From Vibrio cyclitrophicus (GTDB lineage: Bacteria; Pseudomonadota; Gammaproteobacteria; Enterobacterales; Vibrionaceae), in assembly GCA_023206055.1 (NCBI GenBank), contig CP065366.1, forward strand, positions 186,001 through 250,000: a DNA stretch of 64,000 nucleotides, written 5' to 3'. The position numbers were made by a program, and so were the translations under genes. Shown here one piece after another: positions 17,006 to 25,112 of this stretch. How positions within the stretch are numbered: position 1 is the stretch's first letter; every line of letters begins with the position of its first letter. The notes below the pieces were generated by a model. That model had not been told where the DNA came from. It saw only the letters and a list, made by a program, of their open reading frames with translations, and did not search any database.

Positions 17006-18838
17006 ATGTCTACTCCACAGATTGATAAGTTAAGAAATATCGCGATCATCGCGCACGTTGACCACGGTAAAACGACTTTGGTTGATAAACTGCTACAACA
17101 GTCAGGCACTCTTGAGTCTCGTGGTGAAGCTGAAGAGCGTGTCATGGATTCGAATGACATCGAAAAAGAGCGTGGCATTACAATCCTTGCTAAGAACACA
17201 GCAATCAACTGGAATGATTACCGCATCAACATCGTAGATACTCCGGGACACGCGGACTTCGGCGGTGAAGTTGAGCGTATCATGTCTATGGTTGATTCAG
17301 TTCTTCTGATCGTAGATGCAGTTGACGGCCCAATGCCTCAAACTCGTTTCGTAACGCAAAAAGCATTCGCACACGGTCTTAAGCCAATCGTTGTAATCAA
17401 CAAGATTGACCGTCCTGGTGCTCGTCCTGATTGGGTTATGGATCAAGTATTCGACCTTTTCGACAACCTAGGTGCTACTGATGAGCAACTAGACTTCACA
17501 GTTGTTTACGCTTCAGCTCTAAACGGTTGGGCAACAATGGAAGAAGGCGCAGTTGGCACAGACATGGAACCACTGTTCCAAGCTGTTGTTGATACAGTAG
17601 AAGCGCCTGCAGTTGACCTTGACGGTCCACTACAAATGCAAATTTCGCAACTTGATTACAGCTCTTACGTAGGTGTTATCGGTGTTGCTCGTGTTACTCG
17701 TGGTTCTGTTAAGCCAAACCAACAAGTAACTATCGTGAATGCTGAAGGCAAGAAACGTAACGGTAAAGTAGGTACTGTACTTGGTTACTTAGGTCTTGAG
17801 CGTCACGAAGTCGAACAAGCTAACGCTGGCGACATCATTGCAATCACTGGTCTTGGTGAGCTGAAAATTTCAGACACTATCTGTGACGTAAACAATGTTG
17901 AAGCAATGGAACCACTGTCTGTTGATGAACCAACAGTAACAATGACTTTCCAAGTAAACACTTCTCCGTTCGCGGGTAAAGAAGGTAAGTTTGTAACTTC
18001 ACGTAACATCCTTGAGCGTCTTGAAAAAGAATTGGTTCATAACGTTGCACTACGTGTTGAAGAAACTGAAAGTCCAGACCGTTTCCGCGTATCAGGCCGT
18101 GGTGAGCTTCACCTTTCTATCCTGATCGAAAACATGCGTCGTGAAGGTTTCGAGCTAGCAGTATCTCGTCCAGAAGTAATCATCAAAGAAGAAGATGGTC
18201 AGAAAATGGAACCGTTCGAAACGGTTACTATCGATGTAGTTGAAGAGCACCAAGGTGCGATCATGGAAAGCATCGGTCTACGTAAGGGTGAGCTAACAGA
18301 TATGGCACCAGATGGTAAAGGCCGTGTTCGCATGGACTTCATGATGCCTTCTCGTGGTCTTATCGGTTTCCAAACTGAATTCCTTACAATGACGTCTGGT
18401 TCTGGTCTTATTTACCACTCGTTCGATCACTACGGTCCTTACAAAGGCGGTATCATTGGTCAGCGTAACAACGGTGTTCTAATCTCGAACGCGACTGGTA
18501 AAGCACTGACTTACGCTCTATTCTTCCTTCAAGCTCGTGGTCGTCTATTCACAGAGCACGCTGATGAAGTTTATGAAGGTCAAGTAATCGGTATTCACAA
18601 CCGTTCAAACGACCTGACAGTAAACTGTCTGAAAGGTAAGCAACTAACGAACGTTCGTGCATCTGGTACTGATGAAGCACAAGTTCTTTCTCCACCGATC
18701 AAGCACACTCTAGAGCAAGCTCTTGAGTTTATCGATGAAGATGAACTAGTAGAAGTAACGCCACTAAACGTACGTATCCGTAAGAAACTTCTTACTGAAA
18801 ACGAACGTAAGCGTGCAGCACGTCCAGCTAAGGCTTAA
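17006..18838 (+). CDS. typA: Translational GTPase TypA/BipA
   Basis: Ribosome-associated GTPase of the EF-G/LepA class, involved in 50S assembly in the cold and in stress adaptation. G1 is AHVDHGKTTL, G2 ERGITI, G3 DTPGHADFGG and G4 NKIDRPGAR, followed by domains II, III and V and the TypA-specific C-terminal domain. I use the ATG at 17006 (610 residues). A GTG five codons upstream is possible but has no better ribosome site. It is divergent from glnA, as in E. coli. Confidence 0.97.
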   Translation: MSTPQIDKLRNIAIIAHVDHGKTTLVDKLLQQSGTLESRGEAEERVMDSNDIEKERGITILAKNTAINWNDYRINIVDTPGHADFGGEVERIMSMVDSVLLIVDAVDGPMPQTRFVTQKAFAHGLKPIVVINKIDRPGARPDWVMDQVFDLFDNLGATDEQLDFTVVYASALNGWATMEEGAVGTDMEPLFQAVVDTVEAPAVDLDGPLQMQISQLDYSSYVGVIGVARVTRGSVKPNQQVTIVNAEGKKRNGKVGTVLGYLGLERHEVEQANAGDIIAITGLGELKISDTICDVNNVEAMEPLSVDEPTVTMTFQVNTSPFAGKEGKFVTSRNILERLEKELVHNVALRVEETESPDRFRVSGRGELHLSILIENMRREGFELAVSRPEVIIKEEDGQKMEPFETVTIDVVEEHQGAIMESIGLRKGELTDMAPDGKGRVRMDFMMPSRGLIGFQTEFLTMTSGSGLIYHSFDHYGPYKGGIIGQRNNGVLISNATGKALTYALFFLQARGRLFTEHADEVYEGQVIGIHNRSNDLTVNCLKGKQLTNVRASGTDEAQVLSPPIKHTLEQALEFIDEDELVEVTPLNVRIRKKLLTENERKRAARPAKA

Positions 18839-18874
18839 TTGCCAGCTGACTAGCTTCTAGCTAAGTAGATAAGA

Positions 18875-18907
18875 AAGCCCCGAGTAGCCCAGCTGCTCGG
18901 GGCTTTT
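18875..18907 (+). terminator. Intrinsic terminator of typA
   Basis: A 10-bp stem (AAGCCCCGAG / CTCGGGGCTT) with an 11-nt loop and a short T run lies about 35 bp after the stop. Confidence 0.9.
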
Positions 18908-18930
18908 GTTTTATGTGGTGTTATTCGCAT

Positions 18931-18966
18931 TGATACGGGTAAACGAGATGCGAGATACGAAGAGCG
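18931..18966 (+). repeat. Dispersed repeat copy, left flank (TAAACGAGAT family)
   Basis: Contains GGGTAAACGAGATGCGAGAT followed by ACGAAGAGCG. Nearly the same 30 bp recurs at 19159-19194, and the core recurs in the tandem array at 55671-55893. The two local copies flank a pair of REP-like palindromes. Confidence 0.85.
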
Positions 18967-19048
18967 TGTTTAGATTGGATATAGCCAGATACTAAGAGGG
19001 TGAGATCTTCGATACCTGTTCTCTTTCATCCATTTCTATTCATCGGAT

Positions 19049-19146
19049 CGTCATTCCAGAATCGAGGGACGAGATATCTGGAATCTTTCTTTTAAGGCAT
19101 CCAAGAGATTCCCTATCACGCTCGTTCCTCACTGTAGGGAATGACG
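19049..19146. repeat. REP-like palindrome pair
   Basis: A 98-bp element bounded by perfect 9-bp inverted ends, CGTCATTCC and GGAATGACG. Each half is itself a hairpin: ATTCCAGA / TCTGGAAT on the left and ATTCCCTA / TAGGGAAT on the right. The GAGGAACGAGC loop sequence of the right half (minus strand) recurs at 19206-19246. This is the layout of two REP units in opposite orientation. No coding capacity is seen. Confidence 0.8.
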
Positions 19147-19158
19147 GTAAGTTTGTTT

Positions 19159-19194
19159 AGATGCAGGTAAACGAGATGCGAGATACGAAGGGCG
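19159..19194 (+). repeat. Dispersed repeat copy, right flank (TAAACGAGAT family)
   Basis: Second copy of the TAAACGAGATGCGAGATACG sequence found at 18931-18966, in the same orientation, 13 bp after the REP-like pair. Confidence 0.85.
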
Positions 19195-19205
19195 TTTAAG
19201 TATTC

Positions 19206-19246
19206 GTCATCCTCAAGAGGGAGGAACGAGCGAGTTGGGGATCTTG
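19206..19246 (+). repeat. REP-like unit overlapping the 3' end of the ATPase gene
   Basis: GTCATCCTC to GGGGATCTT with the shared inner GAGGAACGAGCG. It is a diverged single unit of the family at 19049-19146. It supplies the last 11 codons and stop of the neighbouring gene on the minus strand. Confidence 0.75.
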
Positions 19247-19773
19247 CTTTTGATACCTAGGAGGCTTTTAACAAATAGAGCCCGTTCTTCGACTGACATA
19301 AATGGCACCTCAACCACCTCATAACCAAGTTCTTGGTAGACTGTTACTAACGCGTGGTGAATCTCTAGTGCTTCCTCATACGGATAAGGGCGTACTTCAT
19401 CTTGAACATAGATAGAAGCCTCAGGGCGACAGAATAGGACTTGGGAGTGATAGCCCTTGCTCGCTTCTCGGTAGTTCTCATCAATATCGAGGTTCGCCTG
19501 AGCTAAGTAACCGCAGATATCTGGAATCGCACGGTCGAGAAACGCAATCTGGTGTTGATTCGCTTGCTCTTTTTGTTCACTCATCACGGTTAAGCATAAG
19601 TGAGCAAAGCCCGGAAGGTCTAACCAAGGTAAGATACCGTTCTCAAGTTGGCTCTGCTGTTCAATTAACTGTCGAGAAGATTCCGCGAAGGTTGGGTAAC
19701 CCATGTCACCCAAGGCATTGATCAATGTTGTCTTCCCGGCTCCTGGGCCGCCAGTAATAATGATTGGGTTCAT
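19213..19773 (-). CDS. AAA-type P-loop NTPase, C terminus formed by a repeat
   Basis: Small predicted ATPase or nucleotide kinase of 186 residues, AAA_28-like. Walker A is GGPGAGKTTL (8-17). A conserved FLDRAIPDI segment carries the Walker B-type Asp, and a Tyr/Pro-rich VRPYPYEEAL lies near the end. Substrate unknown. The final residues (about 176-186, IPNSLVPPS tail) are encoded by a REP-like repeat, so the original stop has probably been replaced. It is followed on the same strand, with a 31-bp gap upstream, by the DUF2959 gene, and the two may be co-transcribed. Confidence 0.85.
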   Translation of the reverse strand: MNPIIITGGPGAGKTTLINALGDMGYPTFAESSRQLIEQQSQLENGILPWLDLPGFAHLCLTVMSEQKEQANQHQIAFLDRAIPDICGYLAQANLDIDENYREASKGYHSQVLFCRPEASIYVQDEVRPYPYEEALEIHHALVTVYQELGYEVVEVPFMSVEERALFVKSLLGIKSKIPNSLVPPS

Positions 19774-19804
19774 ACGGATTTATCTTAATTCGTTTCTAAT
19801 AGCA

Positions 19805-20446
19805 CTATTTCTGATTGAGTTGAGCTAGGAATTTATCCGACTCTGCTATTGCCGCATTCATCTGCTCTATTGCATAGGCGATGTCTTTTTCTAAGCTCAT
19901 AAATTCACCCTGCAACGAACCAACAGCACTCGCATTGAGGTTGTGCTTGAGATAAAGCGTATTGTCACGAAGGGTGTTGAGAACAGGGTCCATTTTCTTC
20001 TCAGCTCGTTTCATCGCTGACAGCATGGTTTGGTAAGACGATTTGGTTTCTCGCAGCTTTTGCTCACTTGAACGACGCAGTGAATCACTAGTGTAAAGGT
20101 CTAACTCACCTTGCCACTCTTCAAATAGTGCATCGGACACATCTTCAATCGCAGCAATACGATCACTGACATTTTGTGCGGCTTTCTCACTGTCTTGGTA
20201 TTTATCGTTGATTTGGTTGTACATGTCTTCAAGGTCGCCGCCACTGAAGTTAGTCAGGCTACTTAAGGCTTCAAGTGCGCTGGTAAACTCTTCCTGAGCA
20301 TCCTGCTGCGACTCTTTAGCGTCTTCCACTCTATCGACCATAATGTCGCGCTTGTGGTAACCCACTTGCTCCATGGCGGAGTAATAAGCTGACTGGCATC
20401 CAGTAAGAGTAAAAATAGAGAGGACTATAACTATTAAATAAGGCAT
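19805..20446 (-). CDS. DUF2959 family lipoprotein
   Basis: Function unknown. A lipoprotein signal ends in the lipobox LTGC (Cys 17). The rest is almost entirely helical and coiled-coil-like (about 35-210), rich in Glu, Asp, Gln and Lys, with no membrane segment. Length 213 fits DUF2959. It is the first gene of a probable two-gene unit with the P-loop NTPase. Confidence 0.88.
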   Translation of the reverse strand: MPYLIVIVLSIFTLTGCQSAYYSAMEQVGYHKRDIMVDRVEDAKESQQDAQEEFTSALEALSSLTNFSGGDLEDMYNQINDKYQDSEKAAQNVSDRIAAIEDVSDALFEEWQGELDLYTSDSLRRSSEQKLRETKSSYQTMLSAMKRAEKKMDPVLNTLRDNTLYLKHNLNASAVGSLQGEFMSLEKDIAYAIEQMNAAIAESDKFLAQLNQK

Positions 20447-20677
20447 CCTAGTTTCCTATAGTTAATTAATATCAATCGTAGTAAATAACTGCTCAACCTA
20501 GCTTGTTAAAATGCTCGATAACGGCGTTAGAATTTTTGATTGTAGAATAACTACTCATCAAAAAAGCTGCCTTGTTCTCAAACCTTTTTCCTACGCTATT
20601 TTTGAACATTTACTTACTGTGATTGATATGTCGGAATATTAATTAGGACTATGAACGAGTTACAAGGGAGTTACAAG

Positions 20678-21592
20678 TTGAAGATAAAAAAGGTCGCCAC
20701 ACTCAGTATTCAGTTTTCTCGCTATCTTTTGGCGCGAATGACGCACGATAGAGTTAATGTGAATGCAGGCTACTTGGCGTACATTACTTTGCTCTCGATC
20801 GTTCCTATGTTGACGGTTCTGCTCTCTATCTTGTCTTCATTCTCCATCTTTGCTGATGTTGGGCTCGTGATTCAAAATTTCGTTATTACCAACTTTGTTC
20901 CCGCGTCTGGGGATGCAGTACACGGTGCTTTGTTAGAGTTCGTTGCCAATACCGGAAAAATGACGGCGGTGGGTAGTGTGTTCTTATTCATTGCAGCACT
21001 GATGCTGATCTCTAATATTGATAAGAACTTAAACTACATCTGGCGAGTCGATGAGAAACGACGAGCGGTGCTGTCTTTCTCTATGTACTGGATGGTGCTC
21101 ACGCTTGGGCCTATTTTAGTTGGGGCGAGTATTGCTGCTACCTCTTATGTGACATCATTGAGTTTGCTGCAAAACGAAGTGGTGTCTGGCGCCTTTAATA
21201 CTGTGATTCGCAAGCTTCCTTTGATTCTCTCTTTCTTTTCGTTCTTTGGCTTATACCTGCTTGTTCCAAACAAAAAGATACACTTTTCTCATGCTGCGGC
21301 GGGTTCTCTGGTTGCGGCTCTGTTGTTCGAACTCAGTAAGAAAGGCTTTGCAGCCTACATTACGCAATTTCCTTCTTACCAGTTGATTTATGGCGCATTA
21401 GCGGCAATTCCAATTCTGTTTGTTTGGGTTTATTTGTGCTGGTTGATTGTGCTGGTTGGTGCTGAAGTGACCGCTGCGCTTGGTGAGCAGGAACAGTGGA
21501 GTGGCCCGCAAGAAATGGTACACTCAACGGATAACGACAAAATTACAGAGCAAGGAAACAACAGTGATAGCACTGATCCAGAGAGTAAGTGA
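20678..21592 (+). CDS. yihY: YihY/UPF0761 family inner membrane protein (BrkB-like)
   Basis: Multi-span inner membrane protein of unknown function, once mislabelled RNase BN. About six membrane helices lie within residues 30-270. Conserved segments are NAGYLAYITLLSIVPM, NFVPASGD, YWMVLTLGP, KKGFAAYITQFPSYQLIYGALAAIPILFVW and LVGAEVTAALGE. I prefer the TTG at 20678 because GGGAG lies 7 nt before it and the length then matches homologs. An ATG at 20651 is the alternative. Its end overlaps dtd by 29 bp, as in the E. coli yihY-dtd-yiiD order. Confidence 0.92.
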   Translation: MKIKKVATLSIQFSRYLLARMTHDRVNVNAGYLAYITLLSIVPMLTVLLSILSSFSIFADVGLVIQNFVITNFVPASGDAVHGALLEFVANTGKMTAVGSVFLFIAALMLISNIDKNLNYIWRVDEKRRAVLSFSMYWMVLTLGPILVGASIAATSYVTSLSLLQNEVVSGAFNTVIRKLPLILSFFSFFGLYLLVPNKKIHFSHAAAGSLVAALLFELSKKGFAAYITQFPSYQLIYGALAAIPILFVWVYLCWLIVLVGAEVTAALGEQEQWSGPQEMVHSTDNDKITEQGNNSDSTDPESK

Positions 21593-21998
21593 AGCTGCCG
21601 TCCGTGTTGATGGCGAAGTAGTTGGTGAGATTGAGCAAGGCTTATTGGTTCTGTTAGGCGTAGAAAAAGGTGATGACGAAGCCAAAGCCAAACGTTTGAT
21701 GGAACGAGTGACCACTTATCGTGTCTTTGGAGATGAAGACGATAAAATGAACCTCAACGTGAAGCAGGTAGAAGGTAAGGTATTAGTGGTGTCTCAATTC
21801 ACTCTTCCAGCTGACACCAAAAAAGGGACACGAGCAGGATTTTCTCGCGGTGCTCACCCAGAAGATGCCGAGCGTCTATATAACTATTTCTCTGACCAAT
21901 GTGAATCCGTGTTGCCAACGGAACGTGGCCGATTCGCAGCCGACATGAAAGTGTCTTTGGTTAATGATGGCCCAGTGACATTTTGGCTGCAGGTTTAG
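21564..21998 (+). CDS. dtd: D-aminoacyl-tRNA deacylase
   Basis: Hydrolyses D-aminoacyl-tRNA (and Gly-tRNA-Ala), protecting translation from D-amino acids. Both family motifs are present: SQFTLPADTKKG and the Gly-cisPro motif NDGPVTFWL. I start at the GTG at 21564, with AAGGA 7 nt upstream. This gives 144 residues, against 145 in E. coli, and removes an unrelated 28-residue N-terminal extension that overlaps yihY. Confidence 0.96.
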   Translation: MIALIQRVSEAAVRVDGEVVGEIEQGLLVLLGVEKGDDEAKAKRLMERVTTYRVFGDEDDKMNLNVKQVEGKVLVVSQFTLPADTKKGTRAGFSRGAHPEDAERLYNYFSDQCESVLPTERGRFAADMKVSLVNDGPVTFWLQV

Positions 21999-22014
21999 GC
22001 TTAAAGGAATAAGC

Positions 22015-22950
22015 ATGTTTAAACTCATAACACCAACTACCGAAAATCAGTTAAATAAGTATTACCATTTTCGTTGGCAGATGCTCCGTGAACCTTGGCG
22101 AATGCCGGTAGGTTCAGAGCGCGATGAATATGACCCAATGAGTCACCATCGTATGATTGTTGATGGTCGAGGTCGCCCGATGGCTATTGGACGTCTTTAT
22201 ATCACCCCTGATCTAGAAGGTCAGATCCGCTACATGGCGGTTAAGAATTCTCGCCGCAGTAAAGGTATGGGTTCGTTGATTCTCGTTGCGCTTGAGTCAC
22301 TGGCTCGCCAAGAGGGCGCCAAGCGCTTGGTGTGTAATGCACGTGAAGATGCTATTTCATTCTACGAGAAGAATGAATTTGAACGTCGCGGTGAGATTAA
22401 CGATCAACGTGGTCCTGTGCGTCACCAACAGATGGTTAAACACCTAGATCCAATGGCAGACGTTCTGCGTAAGCCTGAGTGGTGTAATGAGCTACAACAA
22501 CGCTGGGAAAATCAAATCCCGATCAGTGACAAGATGGGCATCAAGATTAACCAATACACGGGTTACCAATTTGAGTGTAGTGCTCAACTGAATCCTAATT
22601 TGAACCCTCATAACACCATGTTTGCAGGCTCCGCCTTTACCTTAGCGACCTTAACCGGTTGGGGCATGACTTGGCTGCTGATGAAAGAGCGTGGGTTGAC
22701 TGGTGACATCGTGCTGGCAGACAGTAATATTCGTTACCGTCACCCGGTTGAGCAAAACCCAGTCGCATCCACGTCATTGGATGGGATCAGTGGTGACTTG
22801 GACCGCCTCGCGTCAGGCAGAAAGGCACGTATCATCATTCACGTGACCATTCATAGCGGCGATGTGGAAGCGGTAGAGTTTACCGGAACCTATATGCTGA
22901 TCCCTGACTACAAAAAGATACTCTCGACAGATTCTAATGTGAGCGAATAG
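22015..22950 (+). CDS. GNAT acetyltransferase-thioesterase fusion YiiD
   Basis: Two-domain protein of 311 residues. The N-terminal GNAT fold (about 1-145) has the acetyl-CoA loop RRSKGMGS and FYEKNEFERRG. The C-terminal hot-dog thioesterase-like domain (about 155-305) has NPHNTMFAGSAFTLATLTGWG. The E. coli homolog YiiD was reported to act in fatty acid synthesis initiation and renamed FabY; whether that holds here is inference. It lies 16 bp after dtd, so is probably in the same operon. Confidence 0.9.
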   Translation: MFKLITPTTENQLNKYYHFRWQMLREPWRMPVGSERDEYDPMSHHRMIVDGRGRPMAIGRLYITPDLEGQIRYMAVKNSRRSKGMGSLILVALESLARQEGAKRLVCNAREDAISFYEKNEFERRGEINDQRGPVRHQQMVKHLDPMADVLRKPEWCNELQQRWENQIPISDKMGIKINQYTGYQFECSAQLNPNLNPHNTMFAGSAFTLATLTGWGMTWLLMKERGLTGDIVLADSNIRYRHPVEQNPVASTSLDGISGDLDRLASGRKARIIIHVTIHSGDVEAVEFTGTYMLIPDYKKILSTDSNVSE

Positions 22951-22981
22951 CTATCACCGGTAATGCTGTCGATATTGAATG

Positions 22982-23013
22982 AAAGCGCTACTCCTGAGGA
23001 GTGGCGCTTTTTT
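22982..23013. terminator. Bidirectional terminator between yiiD and the asmA-like gene
   Basis: AAAGCGCTACTCC pairs with GGAGTGGCGCTTT (one G-T pair), followed by a T run on the plus strand. It overlaps the last codons of the minus-strand gene. Confidence 0.88.
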
Positions 23014-24958
23014 GTTGGCAGTCATTAATCTCTGAATATTCAGCTTGGTCGAGCTTTCCTGAGATTTGATGACATTGGTCAGACAGGGTAATAGAAAGCG
23101 TGTGTAGCTCGGTTTTAAGCAAGTCGAGCTCTCCTGTTACCTCACCATTTAACGTTTGAACCCTTTGCGAGCCTTCCTCGGCTGCGGATGCACCAATGAT
23201 GTGCATCGGTTCGAGAGTGAAACGGCCACGGTCAAAATTGGCCTTGAGCTCTGGGATCTCGAAGACGTTATCGGTTGAGGTTTCAGAAAGGGTGTCGTTA
23301 AAGGTCATCACGCCTTGGCGAACGCTGCCTGTGAGTTGCCCTGTGGTTGAGTAACCGAGCATCAGTGAGTCGCCATATAAACCTGCGGCTTGAAGTTCAA
23401 ATTCACCATAACCGGTTGCATCGAGCGGTAATTCAAGTTGCTGCAGCATGGGCGTAATGGGTAACCCATCGGCAGAAATATCTAAGCTCCATGGCTTGCT
23501 GATTTGGTTAAAATCGAGTGTCGCATTAGCTTCAATATAGCCATTCCTGAGGGGAGCAAACAGACGTGTTAGCGTCCATTTCCCTTGGTCGCTATTCATC
23601 TTAACCACAGGCTGAGCGCTAACAATGTTTTGGTAGCTAGCATCATTGGCGCTTGCCATCAGCTTCCCTTGCCACAATCCTAGCTTTCTATCTTGTAACA
23701 GTTGAACCTGATGTCCTTCGACATGTAGCCCTGATACTTGCCAGTAAGGCTTTTGTGCGAGCTGGATAAGTTGGCTGCGTTCTATATTAAGCTGGCTAAT
23801 TTCGACGTTCTGGAGTTGTGTGAGCCAAGGTAATAGGCGAGCGGCGGGTAGAGGACTATCTTGGTTTTCGGTAATCCACTTGATGCCTTGCAAGTCAAAC
23901 TGCACTAATTGAATGCTGCTAGGGGTGACTTCGCCATTGAGCTGAACAGTGCCCTGCAGGAATTGCGTATAGAAATCGTCAATCAGAATCTGGTTTGCCT
24001 CTAGGTTGAGCTTGAGACTTGGTTCGATGAACATGTCATCATCAATGGTCACTCCTTCTGCTTGCAGAGATAAAATGGCTTTCTGTTGATTCCACAGTTC
24101 AAAGGGCAATTGGATATTTTCTAGTGAGGCATCAAAGGCTGCAAGGTGACCATCTTTCCACTCTATGTCGCTACGCAGGATATCTAAGCTGTTGATGTGG
24201 TTGATCTGAATACCTGCCACATCCCATTCTTTGTTCAATAGGCTTTGAGTTTGTTCTTCGTTTAATCGCAAACCATCGATTGTCACATTCACCAAAGACC
24301 AATCATGTTGATATTGTTCGGCTTGCCCAGAAATCTTGGCACCACGCCAATCAAATGAAGCGCCATAAAGGGTGCTGTCACTCGGCTTTAGGTCTAGGTC
24401 TATCAACAGGTTATCGAAGGCTTCGCCTTGCCAATATAACTGCGAGGCGGAGAGTTGGGTTTTGCCATAAGGCAGCAGTGAGTTTTGGTCACCCCACATG
24501 GGTTCGGCGATCTGAAGGTCGATGCCTCGTGCATTAAAGTCTGGAGTCGAGAAATCTAGATTATTGATCGCTAGTTGGCGCAACTTGAGTTTTGGTTGGG
24601 TAAACATTGATGTGAGTGTGTCCAGATCGTCTGCTTCTAACTGCAGGCCGCTGATCAACACAGAGTCCAAAACCAGCTTAGCATCAAGAAGAGAGTCTGG
24701 GCTGAACCAGATGTCGAGCTTGTCGATATACAGAGGGGGTTGTTTTTCAGGTTGGTTTTGGGTGATGCCCATCAAGGTGATGTGATAAGGCGCCTGATAC
24801 TCAACATCTTCAATCAGCACCGGTTGTTCAATCGTATGTTTGATAAAAAAGTTAGCAACATCGGCGCGGTATTGGGTCTGTAGGCTTAATAGCAACGCTG
24901 CGATAACCGCAACGGCGATAGCCAACACAATGCCGAACACCATGAATACCTTTTTCAT
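22988..24958 (-). CDS. AsmA-family protein
   Basis: Envelope protein of 656 residues with one N-terminal membrane anchor (about 5-27). A long beta-rich periplasmic region follows, made of repeated short amphipathic strands typical of AsmA/TamB-like lipid-transfer bridges. The AsmA-like C-terminal segment is about 440-600 (EANATLDFNQISKPWSLDIS region). Two Cys near the end (628 and 645) could form a disulfide. Its last codons form part of the shared terminator. The exact subfamily (AsmA, YicH or other) I cannot decide. Confidence 0.82.
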   Translation of the reverse strand: MKKVFMVFGIVLAIAVAVIAALLLSLQTQYRADVANFFIKHTIEQPVLIEDVEYQAPYHITLMGITQNQPEKQPPLYIDKLDIWFSPDSLLDAKLVLDSVLISGLQLEADDLDTLTSMFTQPKLKLRQLAINNLDFSTPDFNARGIDLQIAEPMWGDQNSLLPYGKTQLSASQLYWQGEAFDNLLIDLDLKPSDSTLYGASFDWRGAKISGQAEQYQHDWSLVNVTIDGLRLNEEQTQSLLNKEWDVAGIQINHINSLDILRSDIEWKDGHLAAFDASLENIQLPFELWNQQKAILSLQAEGVTIDDDMFIEPSLKLNLEANQILIDDFYTQFLQGTVQLNGEVTPSSIQLVQFDLQGIKWITENQDSPLPAARLLPWLTQLQNVEISQLNIERSQLIQLAQKPYWQVSGLHVEGHQVQLLQDRKLGLWQGKLMASANDASYQNIVSAQPVVKMNSDQGKWTLTRLFAPLRNGYIEANATLDFNQISKPWSLDISADGLPITPMLQQLELPLDATGYGEFELQAAGLYGDSLMLGYSTTGQLTGSVRQGVMTFNDTLSETSTDNVFEIPELKANFDRGRFTLEPMHIIGASAAEEGSQRVQTLNGEVTGELDLLKTELHTLSITLSDQCHQISGKLDQAEYSEINDCQQKSATPQE

Positions 24959-25023
24959 TCCTTGAAAGCCTTAAATTTCAATAGTCTCAAAACAGAGTGG
25001 AACAAAAAGGGGCAAGCAGCAAC

Positions 25024-25049
25024 AAAAAAGCCCCTCAAAAGAGGGGCTT
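25024..25049 (-). terminator. Intrinsic terminator of pckA
   Basis: AAGCCCCTC / GAGGGGCTT with an AAAA loop (plus-strand view) and six T on the minus strand, 64 bp after the pckA stop. Confidence 0.9.
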
Positions 25050-25112
25050 GCTACAAAAATATCATTTTAAATTGGGCGTTCGCTTTTGGCTAAGCCCGAG
25101 CAGATGGTTGGC

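Noticed and set aside
19049..19146. Insertion sequence or MITE with a transposase
   Set aside because: Inverted ends exist, but there is no coding capacity and no obvious target duplication; REP-like palindromes explain it better.
22988..23013. Possible truncation of the AsmA-family protein by the terminator
   Set aside because: The hairpin simply overlaps the last codons; sharing of 3' ends with a terminator is common and the protein length is plausible.
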